This document shows positions 46,293 through 55,306 of a DNA stretch of 64,000 bases, in pieces. Source of the DNA: Pseudomonas sp. MWU16-30317 (lineage in GTDB: Bacteria; Pseudomonadota; Gammaproteobacteria; Pseudomonadales; Pseudomonadaceae). The notes beneath the pieces were generated by a model. That model had not been told where the DNA came from, did not search any database, and worked only from the letters and a program-made list of their open reading frames with translations. The stretch spans positions 372,001 through 436,000 of the forward strand of contig NZ_JAIWJA010000004.1 in assembly GCF_020515695.1 (NCBI RefSeq). Direction: 5' to 3'. Numbering within the stretch: the first letter of the stretch is position 1; each line of letters starts with the position of its first letter. Position numbers and translations under genes: made by a program.

Positions 46293-47347
46293 GCCAAGGC
46301 TCCTGTAAAGATCAACTCGGCCGTCGGGCTCTGGCTGTGCCCTGCCCCCGGCTGCACCATCAGGCACGCGGCGTAATGGCTGTCGCTGGTAACCGCCAGG
46401 GTCGGCGCGGTGTGCCCGCAGATCGCTTCGGCGTGCGGGCAACGGGTATGAAAACGACAGCCCGAAGGTGGGTCGATCGGGCTGGGTGGATCGCCCGAGA
46501 GCGGCGACACCAAGGTGCGCTGGTTCGGGTCCATGGACGGCATCGAAGTCAGCAACGCCTGGGTGTAAGGATGCTGCGCCGCCGAAAACAGCGACTCGGC
46601 GGGCCCGACTTCGACGATTTCCCCCAGGTACATGACCATGATCCGATCCGACAGATAACGCACCACGTGCAGGTCGTGGCTGATGAACACGTAGGTCAGT
46701 TGCAGACTGTCCTTGAGGTCCTGAAGCAGGTTAAGCACTTGCGCTTCGACGGACTTGTCGAGAGCCGAGACCGCTTCATCAAGGATCACCAGCCGTGGGT
46801 TCACCGCCAGGGCGCGGGCGATATTGACCCGCTGGCGCTGACCACCCGACAGCTCGTGGGCGTAGCGGCCAGCGAAGCGCCCCGGCTCCAGGCCCACACG
46901 GTCGAGCAAGTCGCGCGCCCGCTCCAGGGATTCGCGGCGGCTGACGCCATGCACCGAAGGCCCGAAGGCCACCGATTGCTCCATGGTCATGCGCGGATTG
47001 AGCGACGAGTAGCTGTCCTGAAAGACCATCTGCACCTGCCGCCGATAATCACGCAGCGGCAGTTGATGACCGCCCACCGGCATGGCATCGAACACCAGCT
47101 CGCCGCTGTCGTGGGCGATCAACTGCATCAACAGCCGCGCGGTGGTGGACTTGCCGCAACCGGACTCGCCGACCACGCCGAGGGTCTCGCCCTTGTGCAC
47201 CACGAAATCGATGCCATCGACAGCGCGCACCACATTCTTTTTGCCTAACCCACCTTTCACCAGGCTCTTTGTTATAGAGAAATGCTTGACCAGTTTCTCC
47301 ACCTTCAACAGGGGTTGCGCCGGACCGCCAATATCACGTTGCTTCAT
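46289..47347 (-). CDS. Oligopeptide-type ABC ATPase (DppF-like)
   Basis: A 352-residue ATPase. Walker [10 protein letters not shown] is at residues 60-68, followed by Q-loop [16 protein letters not shown], signature [20 protein letters not shown], Walker [13 protein letters not shown], and the C-terminal [15 protein letters not shown]. Compared with the usual family it has Ala in place of Pro in the DEP motif (LDEAVSALD), a tolerated change. An N-terminal loop of about 15 residues ([20 protein letters not shown]) is typical of DppF. The start is 2 bp from the DppC-like gene. Confidence 0.93.
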   Translation of the reverse strand: MKQRDIGGPAQPLLKVEKLVKHFSITKSLVKGGLGKKNVVRAVDGIDFVVHKGETLGVVGESGCGKSTTARLLMQLIAHDSGELVFDAMPVGGHQLPLRDYRRQVQMVFQDSYSSLNPRMTMEQSVAFGPSVHGVSRRESLERARDLLDRVGLEPGRFAGRYAHELSGGQRQRVNIARALAVNPRLVILDEAVSALDKSVEAQVLNLLQDLKDSLQLTYVFISHDLHVVRYLSDRIMVMYLGEIVEVGPAESLFSAAQHPYTQALLTSMPSMDPNQRTLVSPLSGDPPSPIDPPSGCRFHTRCPHAEAICGHTAPTLAVTSDSHYAACLMVQPGAGHSQSPTAELIFTGALA

Positions 47348-47349
47348 GC

Positions 47350-48243
47350 TCAGCTCCTGATCGCCATGGCCGCCCGCAAGCGGTCGGCGAGCACGTTGAA
47401 TGAGATCGAGGTGATGAAGATCATCGCCCCCGGCAGCGCCGACACCAGCGGCTGGGTGTAGATCGCGGTGCGCAGCGTGTTGAGCATCAAGCCCCACTCC
47501 GGCTCTGGCGGGGTCACGCCAAGGCCGAGGAACGACAGGCCGGACGCGAGGATCATCGACACCGAAATCAACCCGGTGGTGAACACGAAGATCGGCCCCA
47601 GCACGTTGCCCAGCACCTGAGTACGGATGATGGTGAAGGCGCCCGCCCCCGAGGCCCGCGCCGCTTCGATGTAATCGCGGTTGCGCACCTGGGTGGTAAC
47701 GCTCTCGGCGATCCGCGCCACTTGCGGCACGAACACCAGGGTCAGGGAGATCAGCGCATTGTTGACCCCTGCCCCCAGGGCACCGGAAAAGGCGATGGCC
47801 AGCAGCACCGACGGGAACGCGTAGAACACGTCTACGGTGCGCATGATCAGGCTGTTCAGCCAGCCACCGAAGTAGCCGGCGATCACCCCGATGGCGCCGC
47901 CGATAAAGAACGCGAAGATCACCGGGGTGATGCCCATGAACAGCGACAGCCGCGCGCCCAGCATCAGGCGCGAGAGCAAGTCCCGGCCCAGCTCGTCGGT
48001 GCCCAGCGGGAAGCCTGGCGTGCCGATCGGCTTGAGGCGTTTGAACATCGAGGTGGTGAACGGATCACCCGGCACTATCCACGGGCCCAATACCGCCAGC
48101 ACCAGCAACGCCAGGATCACCAGGGCCACCGCCAGGGCAACCGGGTCGCGGCGCACGCGCCCGAACACTTCACGCCAGTAGCCTGGCGAACTCTCGACTG
48201 CTGCGATGACCGGCGCGGCCGGTCGTACCATCGACAGGTTCAT
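47350..48243 (-). CDS. Oligopeptide-type ABC permease (DppC-like)
   Basis: A 297-residue inner-membrane permease. One helix is followed by [20 protein letters not shown] and [20 protein letters not shown], then further helices with the EAA loop around [20 protein letters not shown]. It lies 2 bp after the DppB-like gene and 2 bp before the DppF-like ATPase, so the whole transporter is one tight unit. Substrate cannot be told from this subunit. Confidence 0.93.
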   Translation of the reverse strand: MNLSMVRPAAPVIAAVESSPGYWREVFGRVRRDPVALAVALVILALLVLAVLGPWIVPGDPFTTSMFKRLKPIGTPGFPLGTDELGRDLLSRLMLGARLSLFMGITPVIFAFFIGGAIGVIAGYFGGWLNSLIMRTVDVFYAFPSVLLAIAFSGALGAGVNNALISLTLVFVPQVARIAESVTTQVRNRDYIEAARASGAGAFTIIRTQVLGNVLGPIFVFTTGLISVSMILASGLSFLGLGVTPPEPEWGLMLNTLRTAIYTQPLVSALPGAMIFITSISFNVLADRLRAAMAIRS

Positions 48244-48245
48244 GC

Positions 48246-49199
48246 TCAGCCCCTCTTGATACGTGGATCGAGCAGCGTCTGCAGGATGTCGACCAGCAGA
48301 TTGAGCGCGACGAAAAACAAGGCCAGCACCCAGATCGTGCCCTGCAGCAACGGCAGGTCACGCTGGAAGATCGCCGAGTTGAGCAGCAGCCCGGTGCCGG
48401 GCCAGGCGAATACGGTCTCGACCAGGATCGAACCGCCCATGAGGTAGCCGATCTGCAGGCCCATGACCGCCATGGCGGTGGGCGCGGCGTTCTTCACCAC
48501 ATGCAGGAACAGCCCCCATTCGCCAAGGCCCTTGGCGCGCAGGCCGATGATGAATTCCTGGGAGAGGATCTCCGCCACCTGGGCGCGCACGGTGCGGGCG
48601 ATGATGCCGGTGGGGATCACCGACAAGGTGATCGCCGGCAGGATCATGAACTGCAGGTGCGCCCAGTCCCATGCCCAGGCCGATTGCCCCATGGGGCCGC
48701 CACCGGTGGCGGGCAGCCAGCCCAGTTGGGAGGAGAACACGATGACCATCAGCATGCCCAGCCAGTAGTGCGGCACGCTGACGCCGATGGCCGAGAACGC
48801 CGAGGCGATCTTGTCCAGCCAGCTGTCCTGAAAGTACCCGCCGACAAAGCCGAACAGGCTGCCGAGGACGAAGCCGAGCAGGGTTGCCAGCACCGCCAGG
48901 CGCAAGGAGTAGCTGACGGCGTTGAGTACTTCGCTGGCGACCGGCCGGCCACTGGCGATGGACATGCCCAGGTCGCCATGCAGCGCGTGCCAGATCCACA
49001 GGCCGAATTGCACGGGCAAGGGTTTATCGAAGCCATAAGCCGTTACCAGTTGTTGGCGCAGGGCCTCGGAGGCATCCGGCGGCATCACCGACACCAGCGG
49101 GTCGCCGGGGGCCATGTGCACGAGCATGAAACACACCAGCGCCACGCCCAGCAGGATCGGGGTCGCCAGCAGCACGCGGCGAAAGATATAGGCAAGCAT
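48246..49199 (-). CDS. Oligopeptide-type ABC permease (DppB-like)
   Basis: A 317-residue inner-membrane permease. It begins LAYIFRRVLLATPILLGVAL with the family motif LVHMAPGDPLVSVMPPDA. The middle contains ASAFSAIGVSVPHYWLGMLM, and the EAA loop lies near EFIIGLRAKGLGEWGLFLHV. The C terminus LVDILQTLLDPRIKRG fits the family. It is separated from the binding-protein gene by 165 bp that hold a REPIN, which probably lowers expression of the membrane part relative to the receptor. Confidence 0.93.
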   Translation of the reverse strand: MLAYIFRRVLLATPILLGVALVCFMLVHMAPGDPLVSVMPPDASEALRQQLVTAYGFDKPLPVQFGLWIWHALHGDLGMSIASGRPVASEVLNAVSYSLRLAVLATLLGFVLGSLFGFVGGYFQDSWLDKIASAFSAIGVSVPHYWLGMLMVIVFSSQLGWLPATGGGPMGQSAWAWDWAHLQFMILPAITLSVIPTGIIARTVRAQVAEILSQEFIIGLRAKGLGEWGLFLHVVKNAAPTAMAVMGLQIGYLMGGSILVETVFAWPGTGLLLNSAIFQRDLPLLQGTIWVLALFFVALNLLVDILQTLLDPRIKRG

Positions 49200-49240
49200 G
49201 GGCTTTCCTCTTGGGGTCGTTCACGGTTTTGCGGTGGCCT

Positions 49241-49334
49241 GGCGGGCCTCTTCGCGGGCAAGCCTTGCTCCCACAGAGCGAACAGTTCCAATGTCGTACA
49301 TTTGTGGGAGCAAGGTTTGCCCGCGAAAGGGCCC
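49241..49334. repeat. Paired REP elements (REPIN) between binding-protein and permease genes
   Basis: Left unit GGCGGGCCTCTTCGCGGGCA then AGCCTTGCTCCCACAG; right unit TTTGTGGGAGCAAGGTTTGC then CCGCGAAAGGGCCC; spacer about 20 bp. It sits at the 3' end of the periplasmic binding-protein gene (stop 49365), the classical position where a REP hairpin protects the receptor mRNA and lowers downstream expression. Confidence 0.92.
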
Positions 49335-49364
49335 TAAAGAGCCCCCCTCCTCCAGCAGGCTTCT

Positions 49365-51038
49365 CTAGTCCTGCTTGGACACCAGCGTCAGATCGATAAA
49401 CCAGCTCTGCGGCTGCACCACACCGGTGACTTTCGGCGAGATGGCTCGCGGACCGACGTCGTGAGCGACGAACAGAAACGGCACTTCATCGACGATCGCC
49501 GCGTGCAATTTGCCGGAGGCCTCATCCAATGCCTTCGGATCGAAGGAATTGCGCACCTGGGTGATCAGCTTCTCGACCTGCGGCGAGGCGAAGTAGCCCC
49601 AGTTGTTGGAGACCGGCGGGAAAGCCTTCTCGCTGGAGAAGCGCACCATGCCGAAGTACGGGTCCATGACCGCCGCGCTGACGTTGATCGCGTTGGCGCC
49701 CTGGGCCGCAGGGTCCTTGGCGCCCAGGCGCCAGCCGCTGAACAGGGTGTTCCATTCGGTGACGGCGATGTCGACGTCGAAATAGCAGCTCTTGAGGCTT
49801 TGTTGGATGTATTCGTTCATCGGCAACGGCTGCATTTGCCCGGAGCCGGACGCCGAGGTCAGGACCTTGACCTTGACTGGATGGTCCTTGCTGAAGCCCG
49901 CATCGGCCATGAGTTTTTGCGCTGCCGCCTGGTCATAGTGGATCTTGAATTCAGGGTTGCCGTACCACGGCGAATCCTTCTCGTAGATGCCCGTGGCCTC
50001 CTGCATGTAGCCGCCCAGATAGGCTTTCAGCTCGCTGCGATCCAGGCACAGGTTGGCGGCCTGGCGCACGCGCTTGTCCAGCCATGGCGACCCGGGGGCG
50101 AAGGAGAACTGCCAAGGCCACAGGTGCGGCTGGCCGTTGGCGTAGATCTTGAAGCCCTTGCTTTTGATCTGGTCCATGGCATCGGGGGCCGGCGCTTCGA
50201 TCCAGTCGACCTGGCCGGACAGCAACGCGGCGGTGCGAGCGTTGGCCTCAGGCAGCGGGATCAGTACCACGTGGTCGACCCGAGGGATGCGTTTCGGGTC
50301 CCAGTAGCCGGGGTTCTTGTCCAGCACCAGCTCCTGGCGCGGCACCATGCGGTCCATCTTGAACGGGCCGGTGCCCACCGAGTGGGCGGCGAAGGCAGTC
50401 CAGGCGAGCTTCGAGCGTTCGGCCGGATCGGTGGTGGTCGCCGGCACGGCGTCGAAGTCCTTCTGCCAGGCGGTCGGCGAGGCCATGAACAGGTTGGTGA
50501 GGTTGTAAGGCAGCACCGCATCCGGTTCGCTGGTGGTCAGCTCGACCGTGAGATCGTCGATCTTGTGCGCGCTGCGCAAGGTCGGCATGCGCGAGACGGT
50601 CATACCGATCTGCCCCGGTGCATATTGCGCGGCTTGCTTGTCGAGCACCTTGTTGACGTTCCACACCACCGCATCGGCGTTGAACGCGGAGCCGTCATGG
50701 AACTTCACTCCTGGGCGCAGCTTGAAGATCCACTTGGTGTGGTCGTCGGGCTTGACCGCCCATTCGGTGGCGAGGCCCGGCACCAGCGTGCTGGGTTTTT
50801 CGCCTTGGGAAAGGTCCCACTCCACCAGGGAGTCGAACATCGTGATACCGGTAAAACGATTGCCCTCGTAGCCTTGATCCGGCTGGCCGTAGGTCAATGG
50901 GATATCCGCCGCGGTCATGGCGATACGCAGAGTGCTTTCGGCCATCGCGGCCAATGGCGACAAGGCGCCGATGGCGATCGAGCAGGCCAGTGCCAGGCGG
51001 GTGAAGCGGCGTGCGCGAGTTGCTGAAGCGTGCGTCAT
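49365..51038 (-). CDS. Periplasmic substrate-binding protein, family 5 (DppA-like)
   Basis: A 557-residue periplasmic receptor. A signal peptide covers about residues 1-33 (ALACSIAIGALSPLAAMA, then ES). The mature sequence has the family-5 patterns LRPGVKFHDGSAFNADAVVW, HSVGTGPFKMDRMVPRQELV and KNPGYWDPKRIPRVDHVVLI. The ATG at 51038 directly precedes the signal peptide; the upstream ATG adds non-signal residues. It is the first gene of the amidase/M20 cluster. The ligand is presumably an amide or carbamoylated compound that the downstream hydrolases break down (inference). Confidence 0.9.
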   Translation of the reverse strand: MTHASATRARRFTRLALACSIAIGALSPLAAMAESTLRIAMTAADIPLTYGQPDQGYEGNRFTGITMFDSLVEWDLSQGEKPSTLVPGLATEWAVKPDDHTKWIFKLRPGVKFHDGSAFNADAVVWNVNKVLDKQAAQYAPGQIGMTVSRMPTLRSAHKIDDLTVELTTSEPDAVLPYNLTNLFMASPTAWQKDFDAVPATTTDPAERSKLAWTAFAAHSVGTGPFKMDRMVPRQELVLDKNPGYWDPKRIPRVDHVVLIPLPEANARTAALLSGQVDWIEAPAPDAMDQIKSKGFKIYANGQPHLWPWQFSFAPGSPWLDKRVRQAANLCLDRSELKAYLGGYMQEATGIYEKDSPWYGNPEFKIHYDQAAAQKLMADAGFSKDHPVKVKVLTSASGSGQMQPLPMNEYIQQSLKSCYFDVDIAVTEWNTLFSGWRLGAKDPAAQGANAINVSAAVMDPYFGMVRFSSEKAFPPVSNNWGYFASPQVEKLITQVRNSFDPKALDEASGKLHAAIVDEVPFLFVAHDVGPRAISPKVTGVVQPQSWFIDLTLVSKQD

Positions 51039-51106
51039 GGCGTATGTCCCATCAGTCAGGTAAGGAGAGCTGGGAGGGTCCAAGGCAATGGCCATACCAA
51101 CTTTTA

Positions 51107-51119
51107 CCAGATGGTCTGG
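51107..51119. promoter_or_regulatory. Short inverted repeat upstream of the binding-protein gene
   Basis: CCAGA-TGG-TCTGG, a 5-bp perfect inverted repeat with a 3-bp centre, 69 bp upstream of the binding-protein start. It resembles the half-site geometry of several GntR-type operators, but no GntR gene is adjacent. It may equally be chance or part of the promoter. Confidence 0.3.
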
Positions 51120-51194
51120 CGAAATATTCACCACAGCCTTTTTTCGCCTTATTTTCAGATAGATAAGTGTTTTAAAAAATCATCCCGCAAAACC

Positions 51195-51210
51195 ACCCAA
51201 ACGTTTGGGT
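51195..51210. promoter_or_regulatory. Candidate LacI-family operator
   Basis: ACCCAAACGTTTGGGT is a perfect 16-bp palindrome with a central CG, the hallmark of LacI-family operators (which have a central CpG bent by the hinge helix). It lies between the divergent binding-protein gene (start 51038) and the LacI gene (start 51364), 157 and 154 bp from the two start codons. It probably controls the ABC-amidase operon, the regulator gene, or both. Confidence 0.75.
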
Positions 51211-51363
51211 AGTGTTGCGTGATGTTTCATGCAATCTTTTGGTACGCGGCGCTCCATAGTGGCGCAGCCGCATCGAGATGATGCTTTGACGCCCACCAGC
51301 GTGCGCAAATGGCGGCGGAAAATGCGATGCTCCCACTCAGCTTCTTGCGCTCAGGCCCACCTC

Positions 51364-52380
51364 ATGAACAAACGCCCGGCCACGCTTCGCGGTATCGCCC
51401 AGGCACTCGACATCCATGTGTCGACGGTGTCCCGCGTGCTCAACGGCAACCTCGACCACGCCGGGCGGGCCGCGTCCAAAGAGACCATCGAGCGCATCCG
51501 CGCCCTGGCCGCCAGCCTCGATTACCAGCCCAATACCCATGCGCGCACCCTCAAGACCCGGCACAGCCACGAGATCGCCGTGCTGGTACCGCGGCTGTCG
51601 GATATCGTCCTGGCGACCATCTATGAAGGCATTGACGAAGCCGCCGGTGCCGAGCGCTATACCACCTTCGTGGCCAACACGCTGGACCTCCCGGAGCGCC
51701 AGCGCGAACGTGCCGAACGCGCCCTGGCGCGCAATGTCGCGGGCCTGATCATCAGCGATGTGCATTGCACGGCCGAGCCGGGTTTTCTGGAAGAACTGCA
51801 GGAGCGCCAGGTGCCTTTCGTGCTGGTCAGCCGCCGCCGCGGCGAGCATTGCTCGGTCACCTCGGACGACGAAATGGGGGGCCGCCTGGCCGCCGAGCAT
51901 CTGTACTCCCAAGGCCATACCCGGGTTGCCGTGATCGCCGGCGAGCCGCACAGCAGCAACGCGCGGGACCGCACCGCAAGTTTCGTGGCGTATTACCGCG
52001 AACGCGGCATAGAGATCGGCGCCGAGCGCATCATCCCCGGCCACTTCGACACCGAGGCCGGGTTCAGCATCGGCGAACGCTTGCTCGCCCATCCACAGCC
52101 ACCGACGGCGATCTTCGCCGTCAACGACTTTCTGGCGATCGGTCTGTTCGGCGCGATGCGCCATCGCGGCCTGGTGGCCGCCCGCGACATCGCCGTGGTC
52201 GGCTACAACGACACGCCCCTGGCAGCCCACCTGCAACTGACCAGCATCAGCACCAGCATGCACGCGCAGGGAATGCGCGCGGTGGAAACCCTGCTCATGC
52301 GCATCAAGGGTGAGCCGGTGCAGTCACATCGGTTTCCGGCGGCGTTGATTGTGCGGGACAGTAGTGTGTGTTCGCCCTGA
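51364..52380 (+). CDS. LacI-family transcriptional regulator
   Basis: A 338-residue repressor-type regulator. The N-terminal HTH has TLRGIAQALDIHVSTVSRVL followed by the NG and hinge region (about 2-60). The periplasmic-binding-protein-like effector domain includes IAVLVPRLSDIVLATIYEGI and the conserved DDEMGGRLAAEHL and IFAVNDFLAIGLFGAMRHRG. The ATG at 51364 fits the family N terminus (MNKRPATLRGIA). Divergent from the ABC-amidase-M20 cluster and accompanied by a perfect palindrome, it is the likely local regulator. The effector is unknown, though the imported compound is the natural candidate. Confidence 0.92.
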   Translation: MNKRPATLRGIAQALDIHVSTVSRVLNGNLDHAGRAASKETIERIRALAASLDYQPNTHARTLKTRHSHEIAVLVPRLSDIVLATIYEGIDEAAGAERYTTFVANTLDLPERQRERAERALARNVAGLIISDVHCTAEPGFLEELQERQVPFVLVSRRRGEHCSVTSDDEMGGRLAAEHLYSQGHTRVAVIAGEPHSSNARDRTASFVAYYRERGIEIGAERIIPGHFDTEAGFSIGERLLAHPQPPTAIFAVNDFLAIGLFGAMRHRGLVAARDIAVVGYNDTPLAAHLQLTSISTSMHAQGMRAVETLLMRIKGEPVQSHRFPAALIVRDSSVCSP

Positions 52381-52384
52381 GGCT

Positions 52385-52404
52385 CGGCGGCCTCCTCGCC
52401 GCCG
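52385..52404. terminator. GC hairpin between convergent lacI-type and nadE genes
   Basis: CGGCGG (52385-52390) pairs with CCGCCG (52399-52404), loop 8 nt, located 4 bp after the regulator stop and 16 bp before the nadE stop. There is no T-run on either strand, so it is only a weak candidate for a shared terminator. Confidence 0.4.
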
Positions 52405-52419
52405 CCCGTCACTCGACCT

Positions 52420-53256
52420 TCATTCAGGCACGATCGGCAACGCCCGTTTGTGCGCCGTCTTGAGATACGCCGCTTCGATGATCGCCACCGCCCCCGCTGG
52501 CAGCGGATTGCCTAGCAGATAGTTGTCGATGTCAGCGTAGGTGCAGCCGTAGGCCACCTCGTCCAGCTTGCCCGGCACTAGCTCTTCAAGGTCCGCCGTG
52601 GGCGGCTTGCCGACTAGTTGCGCGGGCGCGCCCAAGGTCTCGGCCAACAGCCGTACCTGGCCTTTAGTCAGCCCCGACAGCGGCGCCAGGTCACAGGCGC
52701 CATCGCCGAACTTGGTGAAAAAGCCCATCACCGCTTCCGCACCGTGGTCAGTGCCGACCACCAAGGCGCCGACGAAGTTGGCGATGGCGTATTGCGCCAG
52801 CATCCGGCTGCGGGCCTTGACGTTGCCCTTGGCGAAGTCGGTGAGCTCGGCGCTCGGCTGCAGGCCGTCGAGGTGGATATTGGCCATCAGGCCATCCACT
52901 GCGTCGGCAATATTGACGGTGGTTACCGCGTCGGCCTGGATGAACTGCAGCGCCAGCTGCGCATCCTGCTCGTCGGCCTGGGTCTTGTAGGGCAGGCGCA
53001 CCGCGACGAACTTGACCGCGTGCCCCTCGCCGCGCAACTGCTCGACCGCCAACTGGCACAGGCGCCCCGCCGTCGATGAATCGACCCCGCCGCTGATGCC
53101 CAGCACCAACGCCTTGGCGCCGGAGTCGAGCAGCACGCCCTTGATGAATTCGACTCGGCGGGTGATCTCGGTGCGGGCAGTGGCGGTATCGATGATGCTT
53201 GGATCGATACCCAGTGCGGCCTGGATGTCGGCTTGCAGACGGGTTTGAATGTTCAT
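52420..53256 (-). CDS. nadE: NH3-dependent NAD+ synthetase NadE
   Basis: Final step of NAD synthesis, converting deamido-NAD, ATP and ammonia to NAD. In this 278-residue protein I see the PP-loop SGGVDSSTAGRLCQLAVEQL, an ammonia/NaAD region around GDGACDLAPLSGLTKGQVRL, and TADLEELVPGKLDEVAYGCT. There is no N-terminal glutaminase domain, so it uses free ammonia. Its ATG overlaps the pncB stop by one base (TGATG), so translation is coupled. With pncA and pncB it forms the nicotinamide salvage route. Confidence 0.95.
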   Translation of the reverse strand: MNIQTRLQADIQAALGIDPSIIDTATARTEITRRVEFIKGVLLDSGAKALVLGISGGVDSSTAGRLCQLAVEQLRGEGHAVKFVAVRLPYKTQADEQDAQLALQFIQADAVTTVNIADAVDGLMANIHLDGLQPSAELTDFAKGNVKARSRMLAQYAIANFVGALVVGTDHGAEAVMGFFTKFGDGACDLAPLSGLTKGQVRLLAETLGAPAQLVGKPPTADLEELVPGKLDEVAYGCTYADIDNYLLGNPLPAGAVAIIEAAYLKTAHKRALPIVPE

Positions 53257-54485
53257 CACTTGGCTCCCTGGTCGTTGACGGTGTCGACGCCGAACACGCT
53301 GGCGGCGTAGCGCAAAAAGCTTGGGTCTTCGCAGACGTTCTTGATCGGATCGTCGGAGAACTTCACTACCGGCTGGCCGTGCACCTTGACCAGCTTCATG
53401 ACGATGCTCAGCGGCTCGACGCCTTCGACGTCGCAGGCCAGATTGGTGCCGATGCCGAAACCCGCGCGGGCGCGGCCACCGACGTGGCGGAAAATATTCA
53501 GCGCCTTCTCGAAATTCAGGCTGTCGGAGAACATCAATTCCTTGCTCCTGGGGTCGATGCGCAGCGCCTCGTAACGGGCGATGACCTTGTCGGCCCACAC
53601 GCACGGATCACCCGAATCCTGGCGCAAGCCGTCATAAAGTTTGGCGAAGTAGAGGTCGAAGGTCTTGAGGAAAAAGTCCGTCGAGATGCAATCGGTCAAC
53701 GCGATGCCCAGGCGCCCGCGGTACTCCTGTACCCAGCGTTCCAGGGCCATGCTCTGGCTCTGATCGAGGCGCGTCAGCTGCTGGTGGACCATTAGCCATT
53801 CGTGGGCCATGGTGCCGATCAGCGGCAGGTTGAATTCATAGGCCAACTGCGCGTTGGAGGTGCCGACGAACACCCCGGGGAAGTCGCGCTGCATCACGCT
53901 GACCACTTCACGCTGAGCGGCGAACGACAAACGCCGGCGGGTGGAGAAGTCAGACACCCGCAACTGCGACAGCTCCTCTTTGGAGGCGTTTTTCTCCAGC
54001 CATTCGAACTTCTGATAGAGCCGATCGCGCACTTGGCTCAAGGTCGCATCCGGGTAGCGATGGCGATTGCGCAGCTCGCTGACGGTGGCCAGGATCGGCA
54101 TTTCGAACAGGATGCAGTGCAGCATCGGGCCGCGCACGCGGATGGCTAACTGGCCGTCCTCGACACCGATGTGCACGTAGCTGAACTTGAAGCGGAACAG
54201 CCCCAGAAAGCGCTGAAAATCAGGCGTCAGGTATTCACGAAAGCGCGCATCGAACAAGAACCGCAGCTCGTCATCGCGCATCTCGAGGCTGACCAGACTT
54301 TCGAGCTGCTCGCGCAGGTCCGGAATCAGATGCGTCAAGTCTTCCCTGGAGCGAACGATGAACTTGTACTCGACCTCGACGTTCGGCAATTGGTGCAGCA
54401 CGGCCTGCATCATCGAGAACTTGTAGAAGTCGTTGTCCAGCAGGCTGTTGATGATCCGTGGTTGTTCGTTGTATGCGCTTTCCAT
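53256..54485 (-). CDS. pncB: Nicotinate phosphoribosyltransferase PncB
   Basis: A 409-residue enzyme making nicotinate mononucleotide from nicotinate and PRPP. Family stretches: SLLDNDFYKFSMMQAVLHQL, SDFSTRRRLSFAAQREVVSV, GTSNAQLAYEFNLPLIGTMA HEWLM (with the active-site His), ALTDCISTDFFLKTF, DSGDPCVWADKVIARYEALR and GFGIGTNLACDVEGVEPLSI. It follows pncA after 7 bp and overlaps nadE by one base. Expected to be repressed by NrtR when ADP-ribose or NAD-related signals are low (inference from synteny). Confidence 0.96.
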   Translation of the reverse strand: MESAYNEQPRIINSLLDNDFYKFSMMQAVLHQLPNVEVEYKFIVRSREDLTHLIPDLREQLESLVSLEMRDDELRFLFDARFREYLTPDFQRFLGLFRFKFSYVHIGVEDGQLAIRVRGPMLHCILFEMPILATVSELRNRHRYPDATLSQVRDRLYQKFEWLEKNASKEELSQLRVSDFSTRRRLSFAAQREVVSVMQRDFPGVFVGTSNAQLAYEFNLPLIGTMAHEWLMVHQQLTRLDQSQSMALERWVQEYRGRLGIALTDCISTDFFLKTFDLYFAKLYDGLRQDSGDPCVWADKVIARYEALRIDPRSKELMFSDSLNFEKALNIFRHVGGRARAGFGIGTNLACDVEGVEPLSIVMKLVKVHGQPVVKFSDDPIKNVCEDPSFLRYAASVFGVDTVNDQGAK

Positions 54486-54492
54486 GATGCCG

Positions 54493-55140
54493 TTACTCCT
54501 GAGTGGCCGCGATCAACGCCGGTTGATCGCTGATGACCTGAATCCCTGCTTGCTGCATCGCCGCCAGCGCGTCGATGCCACCCTGTTCACTGATACCGCG
54601 GCAGGCAGGCAAGTACAGCAGCACCGCAAACCCCGCTGAGGCCAGTTGCAGGGCCGTGGTCTTGACGCAAAAGTCCAAAGCCAAACCGCCAACGATCACG
54701 CGTTCGATGTCCTTGGCCTTGAGGAACTCGATGACACCCGTGGACAGCTTGTTGTCCAGATCGTGGTAGCAGGCGCCGTAAGGATGCAGATCCGGCTCCA
54801 CGCCCTTCCACACGAAGTAGTCGTAGTCATAGGGAGTGGGTAATTCGTCCAGCAGGGTGAAGCCTTCGGTGCCCGGTACGCAGTGGCTGACCCAGGTGAG
54901 GTCGGCATGCTTGAGGCCGGTGGGCTGGAGCATGTTCTCGTGGCCGGTCACGAGCCAGGCGGGATTGCTGGCGTGGGCGTCCTTGCTGCCGACCCGTAGG
55001 CTGGCGAAACGAGCCATGAAGTTCAGCTCGCTGCCGATCTGCTCGCCACCTGCCACCGGCAGCTCGTCAGGGCACAGCGGGGTGAAGGACTTCTGCGCAT
55101 CGACATCGAATGACGCGGTGGTGCGTTTGCTTAGAGTCAT
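54493..55140 (-). CDS. pncA: Nicotinamidase PncA
   Basis: Hydrolyses nicotinamide to nicotinate, 215 residues. Catalytic residues: Asp14 in FDVDAQKSFTPLCPDELPV, the Lys in FVWKGVEPDLHPYGA, and the nucleophile Cys in IVGGLALDFCVKTTALQLAS. Metal-site residues lie in NPAWLVTGHENM and neighbours. First gene of pncA-pncB-nadE, facing nrtR across 166 bp that contain two candidate NrtR boxes. Confidence 0.95.
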   Translation of the reverse strand: MTLSKRTTASFDVDAQKSFTPLCPDELPVAGGEQIGSELNFMARFASLRVGSKDAHASNPAWLVTGHENMLQPTGLKHADLTWVSHCVPGTEGFTLLDELPTPYDYDYFVWKGVEPDLHPYGACYHDLDNKLSTGVIEFLKAKDIERVIVGGLALDFCVKTTALQLASAGFAVLLYLPACRGISEQGGIDALAAMQQAGIQVISDQPALIAATQE

Positions 55141-55166
55141 ATCGTGTTCCTCCGTTGCCTGACTAC

Positions 55167-55184
55167 AAAGTACACGTGATGTAC
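55167..55184. promoter_or_regulatory. Candidate NrtR operator, pncA side
   Basis: AAAGTACACGTGATGTAC contains a 5-bp inverted repeat GTACA-N5-TGTAC and sits 27 bp upstream of the pncA start. A reverse-oriented relative (TACATG-N8-CATGTACTTT) occurs at 55260-55283 on the nrtR side. The paired occurrence next to nrtR is the main support. Confidence 0.5.
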
Positions 55185-55259
55185 CGTTATATCAACACTC
55201 GTCAAAAAACAATTAAAATTACTCTGCCAAAGGTGTAGCAAGGAGGCTTTCGAATTGCA

Positions 55260-55283
55260 TACATGGTATCCGTCATGTACTTT
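55260..55283. promoter_or_regulatory. Candidate NrtR operator, nrtR side
   Basis: TACATG-N8-CATGTA (55260-55279) followed by CTTT, read on the opposite strand as AAAGTACATG, shares the AAAGTACAYG core with the 55167-55184 site. It lies 24 bp upstream of the nrtR start codon, overlapping the expected promoter, which suggests autorepression. Confidence 0.5.
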
Positions 55284-55306
55284 TACCCCAAAGGAGAATT
55301 CTCGAC

